DNA of 64,000 nt from Lutimonas saemankumensis (GCF_020171465.1 NZ_JAIUZR010000003.1:1178001-1242000), one strand, 5' to 3'; shown: positions 1 to 8,905, counted from the stretch's first letter. A program made the numbers and translations. Notes: generated by a model from the letters alone, not told the origin.

Positions 1-242
1 AACTCTTATTGGAATGCGGATTAGTACGTAGGCATCAGTTTGGTCAGAACCAGGCTCATTATGAAAAATCTTATTTCAACAAACAACATGACCATATTAT
101 TTTAACGGACACGGGTGAAGTAATCGAATTCTGTGATCCAAGAATCGAGAATATTAAAAAATCGATTGAAGAGGTTTTCAATGTAAAAATTGACAGCCAT
201 TCCCTCTATTTTTATGGTCAAAAAAAACAAAATGCTGAATAA
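1..242 (+). CDS. fur: Fur-family metal-responsive regulator, C-terminal part
   Basis: The frame is open from base 3, so this is the C-terminal end (about 79 codons) of a gene that starts before the window. What remains is the dimerisation and metal-binding domain of a Fur-family repressor: HDHIIL supplies the His residues of the regulatory metal site and EFCDPRIENIKK is the usual following segment. The structural-zinc CxxC that normally follows the HDH motif reads L-T-D-T-G here, so both Cys are missing and only one Cys (FCDP) is left. The gene ends 18 bp before purA on the same strand, so the two are probably cotranscribed, as I know from other Flavobacteriaceae. A PerR- or Zur-like subtype cannot be excluded without the N-terminus. 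Confidence 0.85.
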   Translation, partial: LLLECGLVRRHQFGQNQAHYEKSYFNKQHDHIILTDTGEVIEFCDPRIENIKKSIEEVFNVKIDSHSLYFYGQKKQNAE

Positions 243-260
243 CTTACTAAAATTAATTAA

Positions 261-1529
261 ATGATTGATTTACTACTAGGCCTGCAATGGGGAGATGAAG
301 GAAAAGGAAAAATCGTAGATGTACTGACTAAGAATTATGATATTATTGCAAGGTTTCAGGGCGGACCTAACGCCGGGCACACCTTAATTTTTGACGGGAA
401 CAAACATGTTTTGCATACCATTCCTTCGGGAATATTTCACGAAAGAGCCATTAACATTGTTGGTAACGGTGTAGTTATTGACCCCGTTATTTTCAAAAAT
501 GAAATCGACAACCTCAGTGGTTATAATATTGATTTCAAGACGAAATTGCTGATTTCCCGTAAAGCCCATATTATTTTACCTACGCACAGGTTATTGGATG
601 CGGCTTCGGAAAAAATGAAAGGGAAGTCTAAAATTGGATCAACGCTCAAAGGTATAGGCCCTACCTATATGGATAAAACCGGTAGAAACGGTTTGCGAAT
701 TGGAGATCTTGAGATGAAGGATTGGAAAGAAAGGTATCAAAACCTGACAAGAAAACACCTGAACATGATTAGTTTTTACGGGGTTGAGCTTGATTTTGAT
801 CTTGAAGAACTGGAAAAAGATTTTTTCACTGCGATTGACGCATTAAAGGAATTGACCTTTATCGATAGCGAAGAGTATATCAATCAGGCTCTTGCCAAAG
901 GGCAATCTATACTTGCTGAAGGAGCACAAGGATCACTGCTTGATATCGATTTTGGAACTTATCCTTTCGTAACATCATCAAACACAACAGCGGCGGGTGC
1001 CTGTACTGGACTTGGTGTAGCTCCTAATAAAATTGGAGATGTGTTCGGAATATTCAAGGCATATACAACCCGGGTAGGGTCTGGCCCCTTCCCTACTGAA
1101 TTGTTTGATGAGGATGGTAAGACCATGGCAAAAGTAGGTCATGAATTCGGAGCCACAACGGGAAGGCCAAGGCGATGTGGATGGTTGGATCTTATTGCAT
1201 TGAAATATGCCGTTCAGATCAACGGGGTAACACAACTCATGATGATGAAAGGAGATGTGTTATCGGGATTTGAAGTTTTAAAGGCTTGCACCTCATATCA
1301 TTATAAAGGTAAAGACATCTTCCATTTTCCGTATAATATTGAAGGGGAAAATGTCAAGGTGAATTATACAGAATTTGAAGGATGGAAAGAGGATCTGACG
1401 CAAATGACTGATGCCGGAGAACTTCCAAAAAACCTAAAAGACTATATCGCTTTTATAGAAGATTTTGTTGGAGTTAAGGTACATATCGTTTCCGTTGGCC
1501 CGGATAGGAAACAAACAATTATGGTTTAA
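261..1529 (+). CDS. purA: Adenylosuccinate synthetase
   Basis: Joins IMP and aspartate at the expense of GTP to give adenylosuccinate, the first step from IMP to AMP, in the cytoplasm. The 422-residue length is normal for the family. The GTP/IMP loop WGDEGKGK lies at residues 10-17 (catalytic Asp12), GGPNAGHT at 34-41 carries the second catalytic residue His40, and GSTLKGIGPTY and TTTGRPRRCGW are the usual IMP- and aspartate-binding segments. It follows the Fur-family gene by 18 bp and ends at a strong hairpin terminator, so it is the last gene of that short operon. The identification is secure. Confidence 0.98.
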   Translation: MIDLLLGLQWGDEGKGKIVDVLTKNYDIIARFQGGPNAGHTLIFDGNKHVLHTIPSGIFHERAINIVGNGVVIDPVIFKNEIDNLSGYNIDFKTKLLISRKAHIILPTHRLLDAASEKMKGKSKIGSTLKGIGPTYMDKTGRNGLRIGDLEMKDWKERYQNLTRKHLNMISFYGVELDFDLEELEKDFFTAIDALKELTFIDSEEYINQALAKGQSILAEGAQGSLLDIDFGTYPFVTSSNTTAAGACTGLGVAPNKIGDVFGIFKAYTTRVGSGPFPTELFDEDGKTMAKVGHEFGATTGRPRRCGWLDLIALKYAVQINGVTQLMMMKGDVLSGFEVLKACTSYHYKGKDIFHFPYNIEGENVKVNYTEFEGWKEDLTQMTDAGELPKNLKDYIAFIEDFVGVKVHIVSVGPDRKQTIMV

Positions 1530-1548
1530 TTACCGTTTGATCAATTAA

Positions 1549-1588
1549 AAAAGGTAAAGATTCTTTTGAAGAACTTTACCTTTTTTCT
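1549..1588 (+). terminator. Rho-independent terminator after purA
   Basis: An 11-bp stem (AAAAGGTAAAG / CTTTACCTTTT) continues, after one unpaired base, into an inner TTCTT/AAGAA stem with a TTG loop, and is followed by a T-run. It separates purA from the next gene, whose TTG start is about 45 bp downstream. Confidence 0.85.
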
Positions 1589-1629
1589 TTTCGAGTATAT
1601 TTGTATTGCTAAAATAAAAGAAGGTAACC

Positions 1630-3132
1630 TTGAAATACTGCACCCTTTTTATAATTTGCTTCTTGATAAACTTTGCTACCCTGGCGCAGGGAAAAAGAAT
1701 TCAGATCATTCATTCTGATAATTCAAGTATTGATGAGGAACGGCTTCCCGGAGCCACGATCCTGCTTGGAAATATTGTGATCAGGCACGAAGGCATCAAA
1801 CTCAGATGCAAAAAAGCAGTTCATTACAAGAACGAGAATTTTATCAAAGCCTATGGAGATGTAGTATTAAATCAGGGAGACAGTATCATTCAGACGAGCC
1901 AATACACTGAATACAACGGAAATACACAAAAGGCACTTTCATGGGGTAATGTGGTTATCAGGGATTCAAAAATGACTTTGAGTACGGATACGCTAAATTT
2001 TGATCGGACGAGTCAACTGCTCTTTTACAAATACGGAGCGACTATTAAAGACAGTATCAATGTCCTTACCTCTAATACAGGAAACTATTATCTTGACAAC
2101 AATAAGTTCCAGGCTATTTCCAATGTGGTCCTTACAAATCCCGATTATGTCCTGGAATCGAACCATCTGGATTATTACACAGACAGTGGAAGAGCTTATT
2201 TATACGGTTCTTCAACGATTACCAGTGACAATAATTTGATTTATTGTGAAAAAGGCTTTTACGATACAAAACAAAACATATCTCACTTCACCCGTAATGC
2301 GAGGATTGAATATGATGATAAAGAAATTAAAGCCGACAGCTTGTTTTACAACAGAAATCTTGGTTTTGCTTCAGCTACAGAAAATATTGTCATTATTGAT
2401 ACCCTGAATAACAGTGTGCTGAAGGGTGGATATGCGGAATTCTTCGAAAAACTGGATTCAGCCTATGTGGTAAAAAGGGCTGTGGCAATTACCAATACAA
2501 ATAAAGATTCACTTTTTATACATGGAGATACAATTCTTGCAACCGGAAGACCTGAGAAAAGAATCATAAGGGCATACCATCATGTTAAATTCTTTAAGAG
2601 CGATCTAAGCGGAAAATGTGATTCCATCCATTCAGATCAAGGAAACGGACTCACCCAAATGTTCAGGTCTCCTATATTATGGTCAAAAAAAAGTCAGATA
2701 ACGGGAGATACTATTCAATTGCTTAACAACACCGAAACAAACAACCTGGATAGCCTTAAAGTCCTTAGAAACGCTTTTATTATTGATAAGGATTCCATAG
2801 GGTTTAACCAAATAAAGGGGCGCGACCTGTATGGAAAGTTTGAAGAAAACGATTTAAGATTTGTCAATATAATAGGTAATGCCGAAGTCATTCACTTTGT
2901 GAGGGATGAGGAACAAACACTTATAGGAATTGAGAAAACTTCATGTAGTGAAATACATTTTGTCTTAAGAGATGGAAAAATTGAAACATCAAAATTTATA
3001 AATCTCCCCGACGGGCAAACCTACCCTCCTTCAAAGCTGCCCATCGCTGCGAGAAAACTCAGGGGATTCCTTTGGAGAGAATCGGAAAAGCCAATGTCCA
3101 AATACGATATATTCGTTAAAGATGAAAAATGA
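1630..3132 (+). CDS. OstA/LptA-like secreted beta-jellyroll protein
   Basis: A 500-residue protein with a signal peptide (residues 1-19, cleavage likely after LAQ) and repeated short beta-strand segments such as GDVVLNQGDSIIQTSQ and GNVVIRDSKMTLSTDTL. This is the pattern of OstA/LptA-type jellyroll proteins that shuttle lipopolysaccharide across the periplasm. Flavobacteria carry a long OstA-like version of this kind. The start is TTG at 1630; no ATG fits, and the hydrophobic signal sequence begins right at this codon, which supports it. Its last 11 bp overlap the following aminotransferase gene, suggesting translational coupling without an obvious functional link. A role in LPS export is inferred from the fold only. 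Confidence 0.75.
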   Translation: MKYCTLFIICFLINFATLAQGKRIQIIHSDNSSIDEERLPGATILLGNIVIRHEGIKLRCKKAVHYKNENFIKAYGDVVLNQGDSIIQTSQYTEYNGNTQKALSWGNVVIRDSKMTLSTDTLNFDRTSQLLFYKYGATIKDSINVLTSNTGNYYLDNNKFQAISNVVLTNPDYVLESNHLDYYTDSGRAYLYGSSTITSDNNLIYCEKGFYDTKQNISHFTRNARIEYDDKEIKADSLFYNRNLGFASATENIVIIDTLNNSVLKGGYAEFFEKLDSAYVVKRAVAITNTNKDSLFIHGDTILATGRPEKRIIRAYHHVKFFKSDLSGKCDSIHSDQGNGLTQMFRSPILWSKKSQITGDTIQLLNNTETNNLDSLKVLRNAFIIDKDSIGFNQIKGRDLYGKFEENDLRFVNIIGNAEVIHFVRDEEQTLIGIEKTSCSEIHFVLRDGKIETSKFINLPDGQTYPPSKLPIAARKLRGFLWRESEKPMSKYDIFVKDEK

Positions 3133-4306
3133 TTTTCTGAAATATCAGGCACAGACCAGTGAACATCCTATCCTGCTTAAGGTTAAAAGAGCCAAAGGAT
3201 GCTATATTTACGATGAACAGGATAAAAAATATCTGGATTTTATTGCAGGGGTATCTGCCAACACCTTGGGCCATCGACCGGAGCCGGTTATAAAAGCCAT
3301 TAAAAATCAACTTGATGCCTATATGCATGTCATGGTTTATGGAGAGTTCATCCAGGAGCCTCAAACTGAGCTTTGTAAATTTATGGCCTCCCACCTGCCC
3401 AATTCTCTGAATTGTATTTACCTGACCAATTCCGGAACAGAGGCGACGGAAGGGGCATTAAAGCTTGCAAAGAAGGTTACGGGAAAATTTGAGATTATTG
3501 CGGCGAAAAATGCCTATCATGGGAATACTCAAGGCGCCATGAGTGTTTGTGGAAAAGAAGAACAAAATGCTGCTTTCAGACCACTTGTTCCAGGTTCAAA
3601 GTTTATTGAATTCAACAATGAACAAGACCTGAAAAAAATCAACTGCCATACTGCTGCTGTGATTTTAGAAACTATTCAAGGGGGTGCAGGATTTATTTTA
3701 CCGGAAAATGATTATCTAAAAAAGGTTGATCAGCGATGTAAAGACGTTGGTGCCTTATTGATTCTTGACGAAATTCAGAGTGGTATCGGACGGACCGGTA
3801 CTTTCTATGGATTTGAACATTATGGAATAGAACCTGATATCGTCATCACAGGAAAGGGATTGGGAGGAGGAATGCCCATTGGTGCATTTATTGCTTCAAA
3901 GGAAAGAATGAATTTGCTAATGCGCAAACCAAAACTGGGTCATATCACGACCTTTGGCGGCCATCCTGTAATTGCTGCTGCTGCGCTGTCAACACTTCAG
4001 ACATTGTTTAATTCCAATCTGATGGAAGCAACCCAACCAAAAGAAAAACTCTTTAGAAAACACCTTGTTCATAAGCATATTTTGGAGATAAGAGGGAAGG
4101 GCCTGATGCTTGCACTTATCATGGAGAAACCTGAAATAACCAATTACCTTATTCTAACCGCAATAAAAAAAGGGCTTTTGCTGTTTTGGCTTCTCTATGA
4201 ACCCAAAGCCGTTAGAATTACTCCTCCACTGACTATTTCAGAAAAACAGATTTTATCAGGTTGTCAAATTATTCGAGATATACTTGACACTTATCCAGAA
4301 AACTAA
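3122..4306 (+). CDS. Class III PLP-dependent aminotransferase
   Basis: A 394-residue fold-type I aminotransferase of the acetylornithine/ornithine/4-aminobutyrate class. TNSGTEATEGALKLA (about 102-116) is the phosphate-binding segment, NAYHGNTQGAMS (130-141) the ring-stacking region, LDEIQSGIGRTG (215-226) contains Asp216 that pairs with the pyridine nitrogen, and ITGKGLGGGMPIG carries the Schiff-base Lys245. Substrate cannot be read from the sequence. No arginine or lysine pathway genes are adjacent, so I leave it as an aspartate aminotransferase-family protein. It overlaps the upstream OstA-like gene by 11 bp and is followed by an AT-rich regulatory region. Confidence 0.9.
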   Translation: MKNDFLKYQAQTSEHPILLKVKRAKGCYIYDEQDKKYLDFIAGVSANTLGHRPEPVIKAIKNQLDAYMHVMVYGEFIQEPQTELCKFMASHLPNSLNCIYLTNSGTEATEGALKLAKKVTGKFEIIAAKNAYHGNTQGAMSVCGKEEQNAAFRPLVPGSKFIEFNNEQDLKKINCHTAAVILETIQGGAGFILPENDYLKKVDQRCKDVGALLILDEIQSGIGRTGTFYGFEHYGIEPDIVITGKGLGGGMPIGAFIASKERMNLLMRKPKLGHITTFGGHPVIAAAALSTLQTLFNSNLMEATQPKEKLFRKHLVHKHILEIRGKGLMLALIMEKPEITNYLILTAIKKGLLLFWLLYEPKAVRITPPLTISEKQILSGCQIIRDILDTYPEN

Positions 4307-4333
4307 ATTATTTATTGTCTTTTTGTTAAAATT

Positions 4334-4392
4334 GTTAATCTAATCTTAACGATATAGGATTTTTTTTGCCAAAAAAGTTAAATGTTTCTTAA
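4334..4392 (+). promoter_or_regulatory. Two-box operator candidate upstream of first secreted paralogue
   Basis: Two copies of GTTAA-N5-TCTTAA, at 4334-4349 and 4377-4392, begin 43 bp apart. In each box the TTAA cores are 11 bp apart, the spacing used by OmpR/PhoB-type response regulators on direct repeats. The same pair with the same 43-bp offset precedes the next gene (4932-4990). The second box starts 119 bp before the ATG at 4496. The regulator is unknown. Confidence 0.5.
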
Positions 4393-4440
4393 TTCAGAGA
4401 AATTTAACTTTAAATAATGTAATAAATCAGTCTAAAGTTG

Positions 4441-4495
4441 CGTCCTTTAAAATATAAATGTCTAATCTATTATTGTCTAATCTAAATTATATATC
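4441..4495 (+). repeat. Conserved 5' leader, copy 1
   Basis: This leader is nearly identical to 5039-5091 before the second paralogue. Both contain CGTCCTTTAA, then two copies of TGTCTAATCTA (here at 4459-4469 and 4474-4484), then AATTATATATC directly before ATG. Such conservation in non-coding DNA suggests a shared 5' UTR function (translation or mRNA stability) or a recent duplication. Confidence 0.7.
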
Positions 4496-4846
4496 ATGAA
4501 AAGTTTAAAATTATTCGTTTTTGCATTCGCTCTATTAACAGTTCACATCGCAGCAGCTTCAACAACCAACCCTATTAAACCAACCGACGAGTTAAGAGTT
4601 GAAATGGTGGAATTGATTGGTTCAAGCTATTTGGATATTGATGAAATGTCAGCAGATGAATTTTCAGCTGATGTATTGTTCACCGTAAACGCAAAACAGG
4701 AAATAATAATCTTATCAGTTGATTCGGAAAACGGTCAATTGGAATCTTATCTTCAAAGAAAATTGAATTACAAAAAAGTAGATCACAGACCAAGCAAACA
4801 TGGTGAAATCTATTTACTACCAGTGAAAATGGTAAAACAACTATAA
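4496..4846 (+). CDS. Small secreted protein, paralogue 1
   Basis: A 116-residue protein with an N-terminal signal peptide (MKSLKLFVFAFALL, cleavage near AAA-S) and a short mature domain containing TDELRVEMVELIGSSYLDI and a C-terminal GEIYLLPVKM. I do not recognise a named family. It is clearly paralogous to the next gene, sharing TDELR-EM-ELIGS, VLFTVNA, the L-SV-S-N-QLE-YL-R-LNYKKV stretch and YLLPVKM. The acidic segment (residues 43-60) differs between the two. Likely periplasmic or exported. It has its own leader, operator boxes and terminator, so it is monocistronic. The 43-bp paired boxes suggest response-regulator control. No function is assigned. Confidence 0.8.
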   Translation: MKSLKLFVFAFALLTVHIAAASTTNPIKPTDELRVEMVELIGSSYLDIDEMSADEFSADVLFTVNAKQEIIILSVDSENGQLESYLQRKLNYKKVDHRPSKHGEIYLLPVKMVKQL

Positions 4847-4872
4847 CGATCCCAAATAATATCGCTATTTAG

Positions 4873-4904
4873 AAAACTATCTCAAAATGAGATAGTTTTT
4901 TTTT
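4873..4904 (+). terminator. Rho-independent terminator after paralogue 1
   Basis: An 11-bp perfect stem, AAAACTATCTC / GAGATAGTTTT (4873-4883 with 4889-4899), has a 5-nt loop and is followed by a run of T. Confidence 0.9.
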
Positions 4905-4931
4905 GCCTGATAACCAAGAAATAATAAAATC

Positions 4932-4990
4932 GTTAAGTGTTTCTTAAAAAATCAATAGATTCTCATTGTCCATTGTTAAATGTTTCTTAA
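4932..4990 (+). promoter_or_regulatory. Two-box operator candidate upstream of second secreted paralogue
   Basis: GTTAA-N5-TCTTAA boxes at 4932-4947 and 4975-4990, again 43 bp apart and 117 bp from the ATG for the second box. Spacer bases differ from the first pair (GTGTT and ATGTT versus TCTAA and ATGTT), so the outer motif, not just duplicated sequence, is what is kept. Confidence 0.5.
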
Positions 4991-5038
4991 TTCATGATAT
5001 TTTAACATTTCTATGTGTAACAATTATTGCAATTCTTC

Positions 5039-5091
5039 CGTCCTTTAATATATAAATGTCTAATCTATTTGTCTAATCTAAATTATATATC
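5039..5091 (+). repeat. Conserved 5' leader, copy 2
   Basis: Second copy of the leader at 4441-4495, with TGTCTAATCTA at 5057-5067 and 5070-5080 and the same AATTATATATC before the ATG. The two copies differ by a 2-3 bp gap and a few substitutions. Confidence 0.7.
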
Positions 5092-5433
5092 ATGAAAAAT
5101 TTAAAATTATTTGTACTGGCTTTGGGTCTCTTTACACTTAACCTTTCTGCAGCAAACTTAAATCCAATTAAAGCGACCGACGAATTGCGTTCGGAAATGA
5201 TTGAATTAATAGGATCCAACTTTATGGATGAGATGCTTGAGGATCAATACGAAGCGAATGTCTTATTCACAGTTAACGCAAATAAAGAACTTATCGTCTT
5301 ATCAGTTGAGTCAGATAACGATCAACTTGAAAATTATTTAAAGAGAAGATTGAATTACAAAAAAGTAAATCACAAACCTACAAAGTACGGTGAGATCTAC
5401 CTTTTACCCGTTAAAATGATCAAACAAATTTAA
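5092..5433 (+). CDS. Small secreted protein, paralogue 2
   Basis: A 113-residue paralogue of the preceding gene with signal peptide MKNLKLFVLALGLFTLNLSAA. The mature part keeps TDELRSEMIELIGS, VLFTVNA, LNYKKVNHKPTKYGEIYLLPVKM, with a shorter acidic linker (FMDEMLEDQYEA). Codon choices differ at many synonymous positions from paralogue 1, so the duplication is not recent, yet the leader and the operator pair have been conserved. Exported protein of unknown function. A related pair in other flavobacteria would be worth aligning, but I cannot name a family. Confidence 0.8.
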   Translation: MKNLKLFVLALGLFTLNLSAANLNPIKATDELRSEMIELIGSNFMDEMLEDQYEANVLFTVNANKELIVLSVESDNDQLENYLKRRLNYKKVNHKPTKYGEIYLLPVKMIKQI

Positions 5434-5460
5434 TCCACTTTATCATTTTTATTTGAAGAA

Positions 5461-5489
5461 AAAAGTTGTCTGAAAGGGCAACTTTTTTT
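5461..5489. terminator. Bidirectional terminator between convergent genes
   Basis: AAAAGTTG (5461-5468) pairs with CAACTTTT (5479-5486), extended by C-G and G-U pairs, with A-rich and T-rich flanks, so it can serve paralogue 2 on the plus strand and the TlpA-like gene on the minus strand. Confidence 0.85.
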
Positions 5490-6061
5490 CATTGAACCAA
5501 ACTTGATAATAAATTACGAACCTTGTTACTGTTCCAGTCAGCCGCTCCAATTTTCTTTACTACAATTTTTCCTTCTGAGTTTATTATAAAAGTAGTTGGT
5601 AACGATTTCGATCTCAATTCCTCTGCAGGCTGAGAAACCTGGAAATAAACGGGGAAATTAAATCCTTTTTCTCGCATAAAATATCCAACCTTATCCGGTT
5701 CATCATTTGCGACAAACAGAAAAACAACTTTATCCTTATATTCCGAATACAGTTTCTGCAGACTTGGCATCTCCGCAATACATGGAGGACACCAGGTAGC
5801 CCAGTAATTTATAAAGACTACTTTTCCTTTTAAGGATTCCATATTGATATCCACTCCCTCCGAATCTCTCAGGGTCCAATAGTAACTACTTAGAACTTTT
5901 TGCTTGTCTTCATCTACCTCTAAAGAAAATACTCTGGTCGTTAAAAATGAAACACCCTTAATCAAAGTGGACCTTACAGGTAAGCCATAGGGTGTAAACA
6001 AGAATAAAATAAATCCAAAAAAAAGAATATTGGTAAAGTGCTTCCTTAAAAATTTTGTCAT
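5489..6061 (-). CDS. TlpA-like membrane-anchored thiol-disulfide oxidoreductase
   Basis: A 190-residue protein with one N-terminal membrane segment (about 10-24) and a thioredoxin fold facing the periplasm. WATWCPPC at residues 88-94 is the active-site CxxC (Cys91, Cys94) of the TlpA/ResA class, and LPTTF carries the cis-Pro of the fold. Proteins of this class reduce disulfides, for example in apocytochrome c, or serve other periplasmic redox needs. The gene lies 9 bp downstream of a DoxX-like membrane protein, so the two probably act together or are coexpressed. No cytochrome maturation genes are adjacent, so the partner is unknown. Confidence 0.9.
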   Translation of the reverse strand: MTKFLRKHFTNILFFGFILFLFTPYGLPVRSTLIKGVSFLTTRVFSLEVDEDKQKVLSSYYWTLRDSEGVDINMESLKGKVVFINYWATWCPPCIAEMPSLQKLYSEYKDKVVFLFVANDEPDKVGYFMREKGFNFPVYFQVSQPAEELRSKSLPTTFIINSEGKIVVKKIGAADWNSNKVRNLLSSLVQ

Positions 6062-6070
6062 AATAAATCT

Positions 6071-6460
6071 CTATCTCCTGATTGAATCCAGAAGAGCTAA
6101 TAACTTATTCTTTTGCAAGATAAGACTTATCAATAATAAAACGAATACCAATACGGCTAAACCAAACAACAATCCGCCATCATCCTGAACCACTATACCC
6201 AAAACAAATAAATGAGATAAAATTGCTCCGCTTATTACGCCTAAACCTGCCAAGGCCCCAATAAGACTGGTTCTCCTTATCAAAAGTAACAAAGCTACTA
6301 ATAGTTCTATGATACCTGTTCCGATTCTACCATAAGGCTCCATTCCAAGTTCGCTGAAAATGTAAACACTTTCTGGCGCCGCTGAGAACTTGAAAAACAA
6401 GGTTTGTAAAAGAATGACAGCCGCAAGGATTGAAGAAACTCTTTCTATATAAAATTTCAT
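6071..6460 (-). CDS. DoxX-like integral membrane protein
   Basis: About 129 residues with four predicted membrane helices and the DoxX pattern (IERVSSILAAVILLQTLFFKF; GIIELLVALLLL; GVISGAILSHLFVLG). DoxX proteins are small quinone-associated or redox-linked membrane proteins. I chose the ATG at 6460, which gives MKFYIERV; a GTG at 6481 would add seven polar residues (MQHQIDE). It is followed 9 bp later by the TlpA-like oxidoreductase, a pairing that suggests a membrane thiol-redox function, by inference only. Confidence 0.8.
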   Translation of the reverse strand: MKFYIERVSSILAAVILLQTLFFKFSAAPESVYIFSELGMEPYGRIGTGIIELLVALLLLIRRTSLIGALAGLGVISGAILSHLFVLGIVVQDDGGLLFGLAVLVFVLLLISLILQKNKLLALLDSIRR

Positions 6461-6547
6461 CTCGTCTATTTGATGTTGCACTTAATTTCTAGCCATTGAG
6501 ACGAACTTGCCACAAAATTCTTACATAAATTTAGGAATCAAAAAAAA

Positions 6548-6567
6548 GCCCCGATTAAAATCGGGGC
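6548..6567 (-). terminator. Terminator of the aconitase gene
   Basis: A perfect GCCCCGATT / AATCGGGGC stem with a two-base loop (AA/TT) is followed on the minus strand by eight T. It lies 23 bp beyond the aconitase stop codon. Confidence 0.95.
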
Positions 6568-6589
6568 ATTTCGCAGGTTAACTAAAAAC

Positions 6590-8857
6590 TTACTTTTCCG
6601 CGTTTTCCTTTTTTATCAAATTCAATGCAGAACCCTCTTTAAACCAGTCGATTTGATTCTGATTATAGGTATGGTTCAACCTAATCGTGTCTTTAGCATC
6701 ATCTTCATGAATTACTTCAAGCGTTAATTGCTTTCCAGGAGCAAATTCATTCAGATCAACAAAATTAAATGTATCATTCTCCTGAATAAGATCGTAATCA
6801 TTTTCATTCGCGAATGTCAAACCTAGCATACCTTGTTTTTTTAGATTTGTCTCATGAATTCGTGCAAATGACTTCACAATAACCGCAGCAACTCCAAGGT
6901 GCCTCGGTTCCATAGCTGCATGCTCTCTGGAAGACCCTTCTCCATAATTGTGATCACCTACAACAACTGAATATACTCCGGCAGCTTTATAAGCTCTTGC
7001 CGCATCCGGTACGGGCTGATACTCACCGGTTAACTGATTCTTCACATTGTTAGTCTCCATGTTGTAAGCGTTAACAGCACCAATCAATAAATTGTTTGAA
7101 ATATTATCCAAATGCCCTCTGAATCTTAGCCATGGTCCTGCCATGGAAATATGATCGGTTGTGCATTTGCCATAAGCTTTAATTAACAATTTTGCATTCT
7201 TAACCTGATCCCCAATAGGCTCAAAAGGACTCAACAATTGTAATCTTTTTGAATCTTCTTTTACATTCACCTCGATTGCCGAACCATCTTCTACCGGAGC
7301 CACATACCCAGGATCATCAACATCAAACCCTTTTGGAGGCAATTCAAACCCCGTAGGTTCATCAAACATCACCTCTTCTCCGTCCTTGTTTATTAACTTA
7401 TCAGTTATAGGATTAAAATCCAGCTTACCTGAAATGGCAAGGGCCGCAACCATTTCCGGTGAACCTACAAATGCATGTGTATTGGGGTTTCCATCAGCTC
7501 TTTTTGAAAAGTTTCTGTTAAAAGAATGAACAATGGTATTCTTTTCTTTTCTATCGGCTCCTTCCCTCGCCCACTGGCCAATGCAAGGCCCGCAGGCATT
7601 GGTAAATATTTTCGCATCAAGGTCTTCAAAGATCTCCAATAGACCATCTCTTTCAGCCGTATATCTTACCTGCTCGGATCCGGGATTTATTCCGAACTCA
7701 GCTTTTGCAACCAGCTTTTTATCTAAAGCTTGTTTGGCAATTGAAGCTGCTCTTGACAGGTCTTCATAGGAAGAATTCGTACAAGATCCTATCAATCCCC
7801 ACTCAACATCCATTGGCCAGTCATTGGTTTCTGCCTTTTCCGTCATCGTTCCAACCTCCGTAGCGAGATCTGGAGTAAATGGTCCATTTAGATGAGGTTT
7901 TAACTCAGATAAGTCAATCTCGATAACCTGGTCAAAATACGATTCCGGATCAGCATATACTTCTTCATCTCCCGTTAGATAAGGTGCAACCTTATTTGCG
8001 GCATCAGCTATTTCATCTCTTCCTGTTGCCCTTAGATAACGTTCCATGGATTCATCATAACCAAAGGTTGATGTCGTTGCCCCAATCTCGGCGCCCATAT
8101 TACAAATGGTTCCTTTACCTGTAGCAGATAAAGCCTTGGCTCCTTCTCCAAAATACTCTACTATACATCCTGTACCACCTTTAACCGTTAAGATTCCGGC
8201 TACCTTTAAAATAACATCCTTCGGAGCAGTCCAACCGCTTAACTTTCCGGTAAGTTTTACTCCGATCAACTTCGGAAACTTGAGTTCCCAGGGCATATCT
8301 GCCATGACATCAACTGCATCCGCTCCACCAACACCAATGGCAACCATACCCAAACCTCCGGCATTTACGGTATGAGAATCGGTACCAATCATCATCCCAC
8401 CTGGAAAGGCATAATTCTCGAGTACCACCTGATGAATTATACCGGCTCCCGGTTTCCAAAAACCAATGCCGTATTTATTAGAAACTGATGCCAGGAAATT
8501 GAATACTTCACTGGAGGTATTAATCGCCTCTTGCAGGTCCTTATCTGCCCCGATTCTCGCCTGGATCAAGTGATCGCAATGAACAGTAGTAGGAACTGCA
8601 ACCTTTTTCTTTCCGGCCTGCATGAATTGCAACAAGGCCATTTGTGCCGTAGCATCCTGACATGCAATTCGATCCGGAGCAAAGTCTACATAATCAACAC
8701 CTCTTTCAAAGGGTTTAGTTGGTAGACCATCCCAAAGGTGGTTATATAATATTTTTTCAGATAAGGTCAAAGGTCTTCCCACAACGCTTCTTGCAGTATC
8801 AACGCGTTCTGCCATGCGCTCATATACCTTCTTTATCATATCAACATCAAATGCCAT
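6590..8857 (-). CDS. Aconitate hydratase (mitochondrial-type)
   Basis: A 755-residue citrate/isocitrate-interconverting [4Fe-4S] enzyme of the TCA cycle. The cluster Cys are in GSCTNSS (about 371-377) and ACGPCIGQW (about 435-443). [17 protein letters not shown] and the C-terminal swivel-domain [10 protein letters not shown] are hallmark segments. Length and N-terminus ([15 protein letters not shown]) match the mitochondrial aconitase-like type found in Bacteroidota rather than the about 890-residue AcnA or AcnB. The gene is monocistronic, with its own -7 element (8898-8905) and its own terminator. Confidence 0.97.
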   Translation of the reverse strand: MAFDVDMIKKVYERMAERVDTARSVVGRPLTLSEKILYNHLWDGLPTKPFERGVDYVDFAPDRIACQDATAQMALLQFMQAGKKKVAVPTTVHCDHLIQARIGADKDLQEAINTSSEVFNFLASVSNKYGIGFWKPGAGIIHQVVLENYAFPGGMMIGTDSHTVNAGGLGMVAIGVGGADAVDVMADMPWELKFPKLIGVKLTGKLSGWTAPKDVILKVAGILTVKGGTGCIVEYFGEGAKALSATGKGTICNMGAEIGATTSTFGYDESMERYLRATGRDEIADAANKVAPYLTGDEEVYADPESYFDQVIEIDLSELKPHLNGPFTPDLATEVGTMTEKAETNDWPMDVEWGLIGSCTNSSYEDLSRAASIAKQALDKKLVAKAEFGINPGSEQVRYTAERDGLLEIFEDLDAKIFTNACGPCIGQWAREGADRKEKNTIVHSFNRNFSKRADGNPNTHAFVGSPEMVAALAISGKLDFNPITDKLINKDGEEVMFDEPTGFELPPKGFDVDDPGYVAPVEDGSAIEVNVKEDSKRLQLLSPFEPIGDQVKNAKLLIKAYGKCTTDHISMAGPWLRFRGHLDNISNNLLIGAVNAYNMETNNVKNQLTGEYQPVPDAARAYKAAGVYSVVVGDHNYGEGSSREHAAMEPRHLGVAAVIVKSFARIHETNLKKQGMLGLTFANENDYDLIQENDTFNFVDLNEFAPGKQLTLEVIHEDDAKDTIRLNHTYNQNQIDWFKEGSALNLIKKENAEK

Positions 8858-8897
8858 AATCTTAATTTAATTTATTCCGGTTAAAATTTATCGTCCC

Positions 8898-8905
8898 CAA
8901 AAGTA
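8898..8905 (-). promoter_or_regulatory. -7 element of the aconitase gene
   Basis: The minus strand reads TACTTTTG, an exact match to the Bacteroidota TAnnTTTG element, 41 bp upstream of the ATG. The position 19 bp further upstream lacks a good TTTG, so the -33 part is weak. Confidence 0.55.
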
